64,000 nucleotides of DNA from Nocardioides mangrovi (GCF_020073815.1 NZ_JAIQZJ010000016.1:62001-126000), one strand, 5' to 3'. Counted from the first letter of the stretch, positions 51,354 to 60,143 are shown. Notes: generated from the letters alone by a model not told the origin. A program made the numbers and translations.

Positions 51354-51412
51354 GGTGGGGACGGCCTCCGATTGACCCTCCGCGGCGCGCGCTCCTAGCG
51401 TGGTCCGCAGAT

Positions 51413-51482
51413 GAGGCCCCCGGCTCCGTCGACGGACACCCGCAAGGGGAAGGCAGGTGTCCCGAGGCGGGCCGGGGGCCTC
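51413..51482. ncRNA. Candidate structured RNA or long terminator hairpin
   Basis: An outer 12-base perfect inverted repeat (51413-51424 with 51471-51482) encloses an inner 7-base one (GGACACC 51434-51440 with GGTGTCC 51456-51462) and a self-complementary TCCGTCGACGGA. On the plus strand it follows a promoter-like TTGACC (51372-51377)-18 bases-TAGCGT (51396-51401). On the minus strand it lies 15 bases after the enoyl-CoA hydratase stop and could be its terminator. No known RNA family was recognised. Confidence 0.4.
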
Positions 51483-51497
51483 CTCACTGTCCCGGGC

Positions 51498-52301
51498 TCA
51501 TCGGCCGGTGAAGACCGGTGCGCGCCTCTCCTGGCTGGCCCGGATGCCCTCCTGCAGGTCCGCGGTCGCGAGCGTCACCGGCTGGGCCAGCGCCTCCCAC
51601 TGGAGGCAGTGCTCGAGGTCGGCGTGGCCGCCGAGCAGCGCCAGCTTGGTCAGCTTGGTCGCGATCGGTGCGGTGGCCGCGATCCCTTCCGCCGCGGCCA
51701 GCACCTCGTCGTCGAACGTGGCCGGGTCCATGACCCGCGAGACCAGGCCGAGCCCGAGCGCCTCGGCGCCCTCGACGAGCCGGCCGGTGAGCAGCAGGTC
51801 CCGCGCGGCGGCCGGGCCGACCACCTCGGGCAGCAGGTAGGTGCCGGCCATGCCGGCGTGCATGCCGAGCTTGACGAACGGCAGGCCCATCCGCGCGCCG
51901 CTCGCGGCGTACCGGATGTCGCAGGCGAGCGCCATGCAGAGGCCGGCGCCGATCGCGGGACCGTTGATGGCCGCGATCGTCGGCACCTCGAGCCGCCGGA
52001 TCGAGAGCCAGGCGCGGTAGAACGGCAGCATCCGGTCGCGCAGGTGGTCGACGGTCGCGTCGGGCTCGCTCGCGATCCACGACGTGTTCCCGCCCGAGCA
52101 GAAGGCCGAGCCCGCACCGGTCACCACGACGACCCGGACGGTCGGGTCGGCGGCGAGGTGGTCGACGGCGGCGACCCAGGACTCGGTCATCGCGTCGGAC
52201 ATGGCGTTGCGCTGGTCGGGGTTGTCGAGGACGAGGCGGGCGACACCCTCCGCGGGGCGCTCGAGGCGCAGGTGGGCGAGGTCGGGCTGGGGCTCGGGCA
52301 T
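51498..52301 (-). CDS. Enoyl-CoA hydratase/isomerase family protein
   Basis: The 267-residue protein has the crotonase fold motifs: LVLDNPDQRNAMSDAM, the oxyanion-hole stretch VTGAGSAFCSGGNTSW, and AAINGPAIGAGLCMALACDIRYA. A typical end follows (ALGLGLVSRVMDP). The first conserved catalytic glutamate site is replaced in part (AGTYLLPEVVG), so hydratase, isomerase or thioesterase activity cannot be separated. It probably acts in fatty-acid or aromatic acyl-CoA breakdown. ATG 52301 starts a short leader before the first strand. Confidence 0.85.
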   Translation of the reverse strand: MPEPQPDLAHLRLERPAEGVARLVLDNPDQRNAMSDAMTESWVAAVDHLAADPTVRVVVVTGAGSAFCSGGNTSWIASEPDATVDHLRDRMLPFYRAWLSIRRLEVPTIAAINGPAIGAGLCMALACDIRYAASGARMGLPFVKLGMHAGMAGTYLLPEVVGPAAARDLLLTGRLVEGAEALGLGLVSRVMDPATFDDEVLAAAEGIAATAPIATKLTKLALLGGHADLEHCLQWEALAQPVTLATADLQEGIRASQERRAPVFTGR

Positions 52302-52495
52302 GGGGTCAACGTACTCACCGCCCCCGCGACGCGCCGTGAGCGGTTTCACGCCGAAACGGTGCGCCTGACGCACGCTCAGCCCCGCGTGTCGTAGGGTCTA
52401 GACGGCCCGGCGGCACCCGCTGCCGGACTTCCGACGGGACTTCCCCTGAATCCCCGTCGCGACGACCGAGAAGAGACATAGGCAAGGAGGCCGTC

Positions 52496-52654
52496 ATGGC
52501 GGAGACCTGGAGCGGCGAGTTCTACTGCGTGAAGTGCAAGGAGAAGCGCGAGGCCGAGGGCGAGGTCAAGGTCAACGACAAGGGCACCCGGATGGCGAAG
52601 GCCGTCTGCCCGGTCTGTGGCACCAACCTCAACCGGATCCTCGGCAAGGCCTGA
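52496..52654 (+). CDS. Small zinc-ribbon protein (DUF5679-like)
   Basis: This 52-residue product has AAGGAGG six bases before ATG 52496. It carries two CxxC knuckles (FYCVKCKEKR and AVCPVCGTN) around a basic, acidic-alternating core, the pattern of a conserved actinobacterial mini-protein. It probably binds zinc and perhaps nucleic acid or the ribosome. A strong terminator follows. Its promoter should lie in the 190-base gap with the hydratase gene. Confidence 0.8.
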   Translation: MAETWSGEFYCVKCKEKREAEGEVKVNDKGTRMAKAVCPVCGTNLNRILGKA

Positions 52655-52685
52655 CGCACGACGCAGCGCCCCAACGAGCTTCGAC

Positions 52686-52725
52686 GGCGGCGCCGCCCCG
52701 GTCCCCGGACCGGGACGGCGCCGCC
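52686..52725 (+). terminator. Hairpin after the small zinc-ribbon gene
   Basis: A 19-base stem with one G-U-type mismatch (52686-52704 with 52707-52725) lies 31 bases after the zinc-ribbon stop, and GTTCTCGTTCT follows. It is a likely terminator. Confidence 0.75.
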
Positions 52726-52787
52726 GTTCTCGTTCTCCGCCTGTGGATGAGCCGGCGCGGGGGCCGCTGAGCGGGTAGGTCACCCGC

Positions 52788-53579
52788 ATGCGACGACCCA
52801 CTCCCCCACGGCTGCGCCCCGGCCTGTACGTCGTCCGCCGCGACGACCGGCACCTCCAGGTCGGCCTCGACCCGCCGGCGCGGCTGGTCGTCCCGGACCG
52901 TCCCGACCTCCGCGCGCTCCTCGACGACCTCGTCGCGGGACACCCCCTCGACCTGCGCACCGGTGCGGCGCAGTGGCTGGCGCGATCGCTCGCGGCGGCG
53001 GGCCTGCTGCAGGTCGACGCACCCACGCCCCCGCGGCCGACGGTCTCGGTGGCGGGCGCGGGTCCGTTGGCCGTCGAGGCGACCCGGCTGCTGGGCGCCG
53101 CGGGCGTGCCGGTCGCCCACGGTGAGTCGGCGGGCGTCGCGCTGGTCCTCGCCGACGGCGAGCCGCCGCGCGACCTGGTCGACGACCACGTGCGCGACGG
53201 TCGCGACCACCTCGTCGTCAGCGCCGACGCCGCCGGCTACCGGGTCGGTCCCTTCGTCCGGCCCGGCGTGACCGCCTGCCTGCGCTGCGTCGACGCGCAT
53301 CGCGGCGAGCGCGATCCGCGGCGGGCCGTGGTGGTCGAGCAGCTCGCCGGGCGCCCGCTGGCCGCGCCCGACCCGGCGCTGCGCGCCCTGGCCGTCTCCT
53401 GGGCGGTCCGCGACCTCCTCGGCCACCTCGACGGACGCACGCCGGCCAGCTGGTCGGCCGAGGTCGCGCTCGACGACGGACCGCTGCCGCGGCGTACGCC
53501 GTGGACCCGGCACCCGCACTGCGGCTGCACCTGGGCCGACGGACTCACCGCAACTGACCGAGCGGTAAGCAACGAGTAG
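52788..53579 (+). CDS. ThiF-like cyclodehydratase-associated (TOMM) protein
   Basis: The 263-residue protein starts with a leader-binding-like winged-helix part (GLYVVRRDDRHLQVGLD) and a Rossmann-like core (VSVAGAGPLAVEATRLLGAAG). Two cysteine pairs (TACLRCVDAHR and HPHCGCTW) should bind zinc. This matches proteins annotated as bacteriocin cyclodehydratase partners, which bind a precursor peptide for a YcaO enzyme. No YcaO, precursor or transporter is nearby, so it is orphaned or used differently. The TetR operator overlaps its last codons. Confidence 0.7.
   Translation: MRRPTPPRLRPGLYVVRRDDRHLQVGLDPPARLVVPDRPDLRALLDDLVAGHPLDLRTGAAQWLARSLAAAGLLQVDAPTPPRPTVSVAGAGPLAVEATRLLGAAGVPVAHGESAGVALVLADGEPPRDLVDDHVRDGRDHLVVSADAAGYRVGPFVRPGVTACLRCVDAHRGERDPRRAVVVEQLAGRPLAAPDPALRALAVSWAVRDLLGHLDGRTPASWSAEVALDDGPLPRRTPWTRHPHCGCTWADGLTATDRAVSNE
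53554..53569. promoter_or_regulatory. Putative TetR operator upstream of tetR
   Basis: CTGACCGAGCGGTAAG is an almost perfect inverted repeat (seven pairs, one mismatch, two-base centre) ending 20 bases before the TetR start. Its form matches common TetR operators, so autoregulation is likely. Confidence 0.6.
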
Positions 53580-53589
53580 GCTTCGCCGC

Positions 53590-54234
53590 ATGACGACCTC
53601 CGGCCCGACCCGACCCCGCGCTCCCCGGGTCTCGGCCGAGCAGCGCCGCCAGGAGATCCTGGTCGCCGCGCACGAGGTCTTCGGGGCGCGGGGGCTGCAC
53701 AAGGCCTCGCTCGGCGAGATCGCCGAGCGCGTCGGCATCACCCACCAGGGGATCCTCCACCACTTCGGCTCGAAGGAGCAGCTGTTCGTCGAGGTCCTCG
53801 CCTGGCGCGAGCACCTCGACGTGGCCGACTTCGAGAACCATGAGCCGCCGCGCGGCCCCGACCTGCTCCGGCACCTCGTGCGCACGGCCGCGGTCAACAC
53901 CGGCCGGGTGGGCCTGGTGCAGGCCTACGTCGTCCTGTCGGCGGAGTCGGTGACCGAGGGTCACCCGGCACAGCCGTCCTTCCGCGACCGGTTCAGCGTG
54001 CTGCGCGGGCTCATCGCCGACGCCCTCGCCGCGTCGGTCCCGGCGGACCTCCATCCGCCGGAGGCCGAGGTCGACCAGGCCGCCTCGGCGATCATCGCGG
54101 TCATGGACGGACTGCAGGTCCAGTGGCTCCTGGACCCCGGCGCGGTCCGGATGCCGCCGACGGTCGCGTTCGTCATCGACAGCATCCTCGAACGCTGGGG
54201 CAGCGACGAGCGCTCCGCGTCCGCGCTCGGCTAG
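53590..54234 (+). CDS. TetR-family transcriptional regulator of the sugar cluster
   Basis: The 214-residue protein has the helix-turn-helix RRQEILVAAHEVFGARGLHKASLGEIAERVGITHQGILHHFGSKEQ and an all-helical ligand domain. It starts at ATG 53590, 20 bases after a palindromic site, and lies 170 bases upstream of the sugar ABC operon, where a second similar site is found. It probably represses the importer and the glycosidase until a sugar signal is present, which is inference from location. Confidence 0.88.
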   Translation: MTTSGPTRPRAPRVSAEQRRQEILVAAHEVFGARGLHKASLGEIAERVGITHQGILHHFGSKEQLFVEVLAWREHLDVADFENHEPPRGPDLLRHLVRTAAVNTGRVGLVQAYVVLSAESVTEGHPAQPSFRDRFSVLRGLIADALAASVPADLHPPEAEVDQAASAIIAVMDGLQVQWLLDPGAVRMPPTVAFVIDSILERWGSDERSASALG

Positions 54235-54282
54235 CACCTGCGGGCCGAGGGCGGCGCGGTAACAATTTGCCGCCGCTACTTA

Positions 54283-54298
54283 CTTACCTGTCAGCAAG
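54283..54298. promoter_or_regulatory. Second TetR-like site upstream of the sugar operon
   Basis: CTTACCTGTCAGCAAG resembles the site at 53554-53569 read on the other strand (CTTACCGCTCGGTCAG), sharing the CTTACC half. It lies about 105 bases before the substrate-binding protein start, where a promoter would be expected. Confidence 0.45.
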
Positions 54299-54403
54299 TG
54301 TGCTTAGATCTGGCCGTCCACCTCCTGTGACCGCAGTCACAAGGGCCCACCACGCCTCTCAGCACATCGCGCCGGCCGCGGCCGGACGGGAAGGGAATGC
54401 CAG

Positions 54404-55756
54404 ATGCGCACAGCTCGTAGGCGCCGGACGGGAGCGGCCGTCGCCCTCGTCTCCACGGCGCTGCTGCTCACCGCCGCATGCGGTAGCAGCGACGACTCCG
54501 ACGGCGGCGGCGGGTCCGCCGACGCCGGCTCCTGCCAGCCCGCCGGCAAGCCGGTCACGCTGACCTTCACGTCCTGGGTGCCCGGCATGCAGGCCACCGT
54601 CGACCTCTGGAACAAGAACAACCCCGACATCCAGGTCGACTACAAGGAGGTCGTCGGCGGCAACCAGGGCACCTACCAGGCGTACTCGAACCAGATCAAG
54701 GCCGGGAAGACCCCCGACGTCGGCATGATCGAGTTCGACAACCTCCCGTCGTTCCGGCTCCAGGACGGCCTCACGAACGTCGGCGGCTGCCAGCCGGTGC
54801 AGGACGCCGAGGGCAAGTACGTCGACTGGGCGATCTCGCAGACCAGCTTCGGTGAGGACGGCGCGGTCTACGGCATCCCGATGGACATCGGCCCGATGGC
54901 GATCTACTACCGCAAGGACCTCTTCGACAAGGCGGGCATCCCGGTCCCGACGACCTGGGACGAGTACTACGACGCCGCGAAGAAGATCAAGGCCGAGGGC
55001 GGCGTGATCGGCGACTTCCCCACCGACCAGCCCGCGTGGTTCACCTCCCTCGCCTGGCAGAACGGCGCGAGGTGGTTCTCCGTCGACGACGACAGCTGGA
55101 CCGTCTCGCTCGACGACGACGCCACCCAGCAGGTCGCCGACTACTGGCAGAAGCTGATCGACGAGGACCTGGTCGACACCATCCCCGGCCTCGGCGACCC
55201 GCAGTGGAAGGCGCTCGACTCGGGCCAGGAGTGGTCGATCATCGGCGCCGCCTGGACCACCAAGCTGCTCGAGAGCTCGGCCCCGAAGACCGCCGGCAAG
55301 TGGGCGGTCGCCCCGATGCCGCAGTGGACCGCCGGCGACAACGCCGCCGGCAACTGGGGCGGCTCGACGGCGGTCGTCTTCAAGGACTCGAAGTACCCCT
55401 ACGAGGCCTCGGAGTTCGCGACGTGGGCCTTCAGCAACCTCGACGCGCTCGCGCTCAACAACAAGAACGGCGGGCAGTACCCCGCGACCACCGAGGGCCA
55501 GGAGCAGCTCCCGGCGCTGACCGAGGGACTCCCCTACTACGGCGACCAGAAGGTCTGGGAGGTCTTCGCCCAGGCCGCGGCCGGCGTCGACCCGAGCTTC
55601 CAGTGGGGCCCGACGATGACCGACACGTACGCCGCGCTCGCGGACGGCATCGGCAAGGCCGTCAACGGGCAGGGCACCCTCGACGACGCGCTGACCGCCG
55701 CCCAGGCGAAGACCATCGAGACGATGAAGGCGCAGTCGCTCACCGTGTCCGACTGA
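54404..55756 (+). CDS. ABC sugar transporter substrate-binding lipoprotein
   Basis: The 450-residue protein has a lipoprotein signal (VALVSTALLLTAACGSSDD) and an extracellular solute-binding family 1 fold. Examples are TLTFTSWVPGMQATVDLWNK, a hinge with GKTPDVGMIEFDNLPSF, MDIGPMAIYYRKDLFDKAGI, and WQNGARWF. It captures an oligosaccharide for the two permeases encoded downstream. The GH3 glycosidase in the same cluster suggests a beta-linked sugar. No ATPase is encoded here, so it must use a shared ATPase such as MsiK. Two C-rich tracts follow. Confidence 0.92.
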   Translation: MRTARRRRTGAAVALVSTALLLTAACGSSDDSDGGGGSADAGSCQPAGKPVTLTFTSWVPGMQATVDLWNKNNPDIQVDYKEVVGGNQGTYQAYSNQIKAGKTPDVGMIEFDNLPSFRLQDGLTNVGGCQPVQDAEGKYVDWAISQTSFGEDGAVYGIPMDIGPMAIYYRKDLFDKAGIPVPTTWDEYYDAAKKIKAEGGVIGDFPTDQPAWFTSLAWQNGARWFSVDDDSWTVSLDDDATQQVADYWQKLIDEDLVDTIPGLGDPQWKALDSGQEWSIIGAAWTTKLLESSAPKTAGKWAVAPMPQWTAGDNAAGNWGGSTAVVFKDSKYPYEASEFATWAFSNLDALALNNKNGGQYPATTEGQEQLPALTEGLPYYGDQKVWEVFAQAAAGVDPSFQWGPTMTDTYAALADGIGKAVNGQGTLDDALTAAQAKTIETMKAQSLTVSD

Positions 55757-55781
55757 CCCGCATCCCCGACGTGCGGCCGGG

Positions 55782-55827
55782 CCCCCCCCCCCCCCCGCCC
55801 CGCCCGCCCCCCCCCCCCCCCCCCCCC
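55782..55827. repeat. Poly-C tracts between binding protein and permease
   Basis: A run of 15 C (55782-55796) and a run of 21 C (55807-55827) are separated by a short GC-rich spacer, 25 bases after the binding-protein stop and 37 before the permease start. Such homopolymers are very unusual, even in GC-rich genomes, and can be sequencing artefacts or slippage sites. Confidence 0.9.
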
Positions 55828-55864
55828 ACGCCCCACCCGACCCGCGACGGAGGCTCCTGAACCG

Positions 55865-56761
55865 ATGACGGCACTCCCCTGGACCAGAGGGCACTCGACG
55901 AGACGGCACCACCGAGCAGCGATCGGCTTCCTCGCGCCGTTCCTCGTCGCCTTCGCGCTGTTCTACGTCCTGCCGATCGGCTACGCCGTCTACCAGTCCT
56001 TCCTCAAGATCGAGCGCGAGGGCACGTTCGGCCGGGCGCACGACGTCTGGGGCGGCCTGAGCCAGTACGCCGAGGTCGTGCACGACTCGGACTTCTGGGA
56101 CAGCCTGGTCAACGTCGGGCAGTTCTTCCTGGTCTCGGTGCCGCTGCAGCTCGTGCTGGCGCTGGTGTTCGCGCTGCTGCTCGACTCCCCCGTCCTCCGG
56201 GCGCACCGCTTCTTCCGGCTCGCGCTCTTCGCGCCGTACGCCGTCCCCGGCGTCATCGCCGCACTCATGTGGGGCTTCCTCTACTCGCCGGGCACCACCC
56301 CGATCCCGGGGATCGCCGACCGGTTCGACCTGCTCGGCCCGGACCTGGTGATGGTCGCCATCGCGAGCGTCGTCAACTGGGTCTACACGGGCTACAACAT
56401 GCTGATCATCTACTCGGCGCTCACCGCGATCCCGGCCGAGGTGATCGAGGCCGCGACCGTCGACGGCGCGGGGCAGGTGCGGATCGCGTGGTCGATCAAG
56501 ATCCCGCACGTCACCCCGGCCCTGGTGCTCACCGGCGTCTTCTCGATCATCGGCACCCTGCAGCTCTTCAACGAGCCGCAGATCTTCCGCACGATCTCGA
56601 GCGCCGTCAGCAGCACGTACACCCCGAACATGGTCGTGTACGCGACGTCGAGCATTCCCAACTACCACCTGGCCGCGGCCTACTCGGTGGTGCTGGCGCT
56701 CATCACCTGCGCGCTCTCGTTCGTCTTCCTCAAGGCCACCCAGCGGAGGGCGTTCCAGTGA
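55865..56761 (+). CDS. ABC sugar transporter permease, MalF-like
   Basis: The 298-residue membrane protein has six helices (such as IGFLAPFLVAFALFYVLPIG and PLQLVLALVFALLLDS). The EAA loop AEVIEAATVDGAGQVRIAW contacts the ATPase. It is the first of two permeases and overlaps the second by four bases (GTGA). ATG 55865 follows a GGAGG site close by. It lies downstream of the poly-C region, which may affect coupling to the binding protein gene. Confidence 0.92.
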   Translation: MTALPWTRGHSTRRHHRAAIGFLAPFLVAFALFYVLPIGYAVYQSFLKIEREGTFGRAHDVWGGLSQYAEVVHDSDFWDSLVNVGQFFLVSVPLQLVLALVFALLLDSPVLRAHRFFRLALFAPYAVPGVIAALMWGFLYSPGTTPIPGIADRFDLLGPDLVMVAIASVVNWVYTGYNMLIIYSALTAIPAEVIEAATVDGAGQVRIAWSIKIPHVTPALVLTGVFSIIGTLQLFNEPQIFRTISSAVSSTYTPNMVVYATSSIPNYHLAAAYSVVLALITCALSFVFLKATQRRAFQ

Positions 56762-57624
56762 GCACCCTCCAGAGGACCCGCCTGCGCGACCGGCCGATCC
56801 CGGTCATCGCCACCACGCTCTTCATGGTCGTGTGCACGGCGTACTTCCTGCTGCCGCTGTGGTGGATGGTGGTCGCCTCGAGCACCACCCGCGGCGGCCT
56901 GACCGACACCAGCCTGTGGTTCCACGGCCAGTTCGAGCTGTGGACCAACATCAGGAACGTCGTCACCTACCAGGACCACGTCTACGTCCGGTGGGTGGTC
57001 AACAGCGCGTTCTACGCGACCGTCGGCGCGCTGGTCGGCACCCTCTTCGCCAGCATGGCCGGCTACGCCCTCGCCAAGTACGTCTTCCCCGGCCGCGAGG
57101 CGGTCTTCAACGTCATCCTCGCCGGCGTGCTCGTCCCGGCCACCGCCCTCGCGCTGCCGCTCTTCCTGATGTTCAGCAAGGTCGACCTCACCGACTCGGT
57201 CTGGTCGATCCTGCTGCCGAGCATCGTGTCGCCGTTCGGTGTCTACCTCTCCCGCATCTACGCCGCCGCCGCCGTGCCCGACGAGCTGCTCGAGGCCGCC
57301 CGGATGGACGGCGCCGGTGAGTTCCGGGCGTTCTTCACCATCTCGCTGCGGCTGATGGGCCCGGCCCTGGTGACGATCTTCCTCTTCCAGTTCGTCACCA
57401 TCTGGAACAACTACCTGCTCCCGCTGGTGATGCTGCAGAACACCAAGCTCTACCCGGTCACCCTCGGGCTCGCGACGTGGAACAGCCAGAAGGCGATCGC
57501 CGGCAACCTCCAGCTCTACGTCGTGGTCGGCGCGCTCCTCTCGATCATCCCGCTGATGATCGCCTTCCTCGCCCTCCAGCGCTTCTGGCAGAGCGGCCTC
57601 AGCGAGGGTGGCGTGAAGTCCTAG
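56758..57624 (+). CDS. ABC sugar transporter permease, MalG-like
   Basis: The 288-residue protein starts at GTG 56758 inside the end of the previous permease gene. Its helices include VIATTLFMVVCTAYFLLPLW and LVTIFLFQFVTIWNNYLLPL. The EAA loop is DELLEAARMDGAGEFRAFF. Together with the MalF-like partner it forms the membrane channel of the importer. The glycosidase gene starts 56 bases after its stop and is probably in the same operon. Confidence 0.92.
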   Translation: MSTLQRTRLRDRPIPVIATTLFMVVCTAYFLLPLWWMVVASSTTRGGLTDTSLWFHGQFELWTNIRNVVTYQDHVYVRWVVNSAFYATVGALVGTLFASMAGYALAKYVFPGREAVFNVILAGVLVPATALALPLFLMFSKVDLTDSVWSILLPSIVSPFGVYLSRIYAAAAVPDELLEAARMDGAGEFRAFFTISLRLMGPALVTIFLFQFVTIWNNYLLPLVMLQNTKLYPVTLGLATWNSQKAIAGNLQLYVVVGALLSIIPLMIAFLALQRFWQSGLSEGGVKS

Positions 57625-57680
57625 AGCCGACCCTCCCCGCGACCTCCACCCACCCGATCCTCGACACCGGGAGCTCCCTC

Positions 57681-60134
57681 ATGTCCTCCTCCCCCGATCT
57701 GCCTGCCCTCGTGGCTCGCCTCACCCTCGAGCAGAAGGTGCGGCTGCTGACCGGCGCCGACTTCTGGGCGCTCTACGACGAGTCCGCCGTCGGGCTGCGC
57801 CGGATGGTCACCTCCGACGGACCGGCGGGCGTGCGCGGCGAGCTCTGGGACGAGCGCGACCCCTCCACCAACATCCCCAGCCCCACGGCGATCGCGGCCA
57901 GCTGGGACGCCGAGCTCGTCGAGACCGTCGGCCGGCTCCTGGCCCACGAGGCCCGCCGCAAGGGCGTCGACGTCGTCCTCGCGCCGACCGTCAACCTGCA
58001 CCGGTCGCCGTACGGCGGCCGCCACTTCGAGTGCCTCTCGGAGGACCCGGTCCTCACCGGCGACCTCGGCCTCGCCCTGGTCCGCGGCCTGCAGTCGCAG
58101 GGCGTCGGAGCGACCGTGAAGCACTTCGTGGCCAACGACTCCGAGACCGACCGTCTCACCGTCGACGCGCGGGTCGACGAGCGCACGCTCCGCGAGCTCT
58201 ACCTCGCCCCCTTCGAGCGGATCGTCCGCGACGGCGGGGTCTGGGCGGTGATGGCGGCGTACAACACGGTCAACGGCACCACGATGACCGAGAGCCCGAT
58301 GCTGCGGGACGTGCTCCACGACGAGTGGGGCTTCGACGGCGTGACGATGACGGACTGGTACGCCGGGCGCTCGACCGTTCCGGCCGCGCTCGGCGGCCTG
58401 GACCTGATCATGCCCGGCCCGACCGGCCCCTGGCGGGACGCATTGGTCGAGGCGGTCCGCGACGGTCGGGTCGACGAGGCGCTGGTCGACGACAAGGTGG
58501 TCCGCCTGCTGCGGCTGGCCTCCCGCGTCGGCGCCCTCGCGGACGGTCCGGCCGCACTGCCGGTCGAGCCGTGGACCGACGAGGAGAGCGACGCGCTCGT
58601 CCAACGCGCCGCCGCGGCCGGCTTCGTGCTGGTCCGCAACGAGCCGGTCGGCCCCGACCCGGCTCCCGTGCTGCCGCTGCGACCCGACGTACGCCGGGTC
58701 GCGGTGATCGGGCCGAACGCCCGCGAGGCCCGGTTCCTCGGTGGCGGCAGCGCCCTGGTCTTCCCGCCGGCGACGGTGTCGCCGCTGGCGGGCCTCCTGG
58801 CTGCGCTCGGGCCGGACGTCGAGGTGACCTACTGCCTCGGTGCCCGCGGCCACGAGCGCGTCTCGGCTGCGGATCCCGCGCTCCTGACACTCCTCGACGG
58901 GGAGCGCGGGATCCGCGTCGAGTTCCGGGGCGCCGGGGGTGCCGTGCTCGGCGTCGACCACCGGCTGGGCTCGGCGTTCAACTGGAACAACGCCTTCGAG
59001 GGCGTCGACCCGGCGCTCATCACCGAGATCGCGCTGGACACCGTCGTCACCGCCGACCAGACCGGTGACTACCGGATCGGCGCCTCGGGAGTCGGCCGGT
59101 TCCGGCTGCGCCTGGACGACAAGCCGGCCTTCGACGAGCTCCTCGAGCTGCCGCCCGGCGCCGACCCGGTGGAGGGCCTGATGCGGCCGCCGCAGGAGTG
59201 GTCGACGGTCCGCCTCGAGGCCGGCCAGTCGGTCCGGGTGTCGCTGGTCCACGTCGTCAAGGAGCACACCCCCGACGAGGACCTGCTGGTCTCGCTGCAG
59301 CTCGCCGTGGACTGCACGGTCGAGGACGACGACGCCTCGCTCGCCCACGCCGTCGCCGACGCCGCGGCCGCCGACGTGGCCATCGTGGTCGTCGGCACCA
59401 GCGAGGAGGTCGAGAGCGAGGGGTTCGACCGCACCGGCCTGGCGCTCCCGGGACGCCAGGACGAGCTGGTGCGGCGGGTGGCGGCCGCCCGCCCCGAGAC
59501 CGTCGTGGTCGTCAACGCCGGGGCACCGGTGCTGCTGCCGTGGCGCGACGAGGTGGCCGCCACCCTGCTCGCGTGGTTCCCCGGGCAGGAGTTCGGCGGT
59601 GCGCTGGCCGACGTCCTCACCGGCCGCGTCGAGCCCGGCGGCCGGCTGCCGACCACCTGGCCGGCCGTGGAGGGTCGCTCGCTCCCGTCGACGACGCCCG
59701 TCGACGGCGCTCTCGCCTACGACGAGGGGATCCACGTCGGCTACCGGCGCTTCCTGCACGACCAGGTCGAGCCGGCGTACTGGTTCGGCCACGGGCTGGG
59801 CTACACGACCTGGTCCTACGATGCGGTCGCCGCCCGCGACGACGGCATCGCCGTCACGGTGACCAACACCGGCGAGCGGGCCGGTCGCCACCTCGTCCAG
59901 GCCTACCTGGCTCGGCCGGACAGCCGGGTGGACCGGCCGACGCGGTGGCTGGCGGCGTACGCCTGGGTGTCGGCGGAGCCGGGCCAGACCGTCGGCGTCG
60001 ACCTCGAGCTGCCGGCACGGGCCTTCGAGCACTGGGACGTCACGACGGCGGGCTGGGTGCGCGAGCCGGGGGTCTTCACCGTCGAGATCGGGCCGTCCGC
60101 CGGCGAGGTCGCGCTGCGCGCCGGGCTCGGCTGA
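57681..60134 (+). CDS. Glycoside hydrolase family 3 beta-glycosidase
   Basis: The 817-residue enzyme has the GH3 N-terminal barrel with the nucleophile in GVTMTDWYAG (D225), preceded by ATVKHFVANDSETDR. A PA14-like domain (TGDYRIGASGVGRFRLRLDD) is inserted in the middle, and GH3 C-terminal domains contain VVVGTSEEVESEGFDR. A fibronectin-III-like end follows. No signal peptide is present, so it should act in the cytoplasm on sugar brought in by the adjacent importer. Substrate specificity (beta-glucoside, xyloside or other) cannot be read. ATG 57681 precedes the conserved LTLEQKVRLLTG. Confidence 0.93.
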   Translation: MSSSPDLPALVARLTLEQKVRLLTGADFWALYDESAVGLRRMVTSDGPAGVRGELWDERDPSTNIPSPTAIAASWDAELVETVGRLLAHEARRKGVDVVLAPTVNLHRSPYGGRHFECLSEDPVLTGDLGLALVRGLQSQGVGATVKHFVANDSETDRLTVDARVDERTLRELYLAPFERIVRDGGVWAVMAAYNTVNGTTMTESPMLRDVLHDEWGFDGVTMTDWYAGRSTVPAALGGLDLIMPGPTGPWRDALVEAVRDGRVDEALVDDKVVRLLRLASRVGALADGPAALPVEPWTDEESDALVQRAAAAGFVLVRNEPVGPDPAPVLPLRPDVRRVAVIGPNAREARFLGGGSALVFPPATVSPLAGLLAALGPDVEVTYCLGARGHERVSAADPALLTLLDGERGIRVEFRGAGGAVLGVDHRLGSAFNWNNAFEGVDPALITEIALDTVVTADQTGDYRIGASGVGRFRLRLDDKPAFDELLELPPGADPVEGLMRPPQEWSTVRLEAGQSVRVSLVHVVKEHTPDEDLLVSLQLAVDCTVEDDDASLAHAVADAAAADVAIVVVGTSEEVESEGFDRTGLALPGRQDELVRRVAAARPETVVVVNAGAPVLLPWRDEVAATLLAWFPGQEFGGALADVLTGRVEPGGRLPTTWPAVEGRSLPSTTPVDGALAYDEGIHVGYRRFLHDQVEPAYWFGHGLGYTTWSYDAVAARDDGIAVTVTNTGERAGRHLVQAYLARPDSRVDRPTRWLAAYAWVSAEPGQTVGVDLELPARAFEHWDVTTAGWVREPGVFTVEIGPSAGEVALRAGLG

Positions 60135-60143
60135 CCCGACCGG

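Noticed and set aside
51413..51482. SRP RNA or a known riboswitch
   Set aside because: The conserved SRP tetraloop/internal-loop sequence is absent, no downstream plus-strand gene exists for a riboswitch, and no known motif fits.
51168..51500. Chromosomal replication origin
   Set aside because: The DnaA-like nonamers are imperfect and few, and no dnaA, dnaN, gyr or rpmH gene is nearby.
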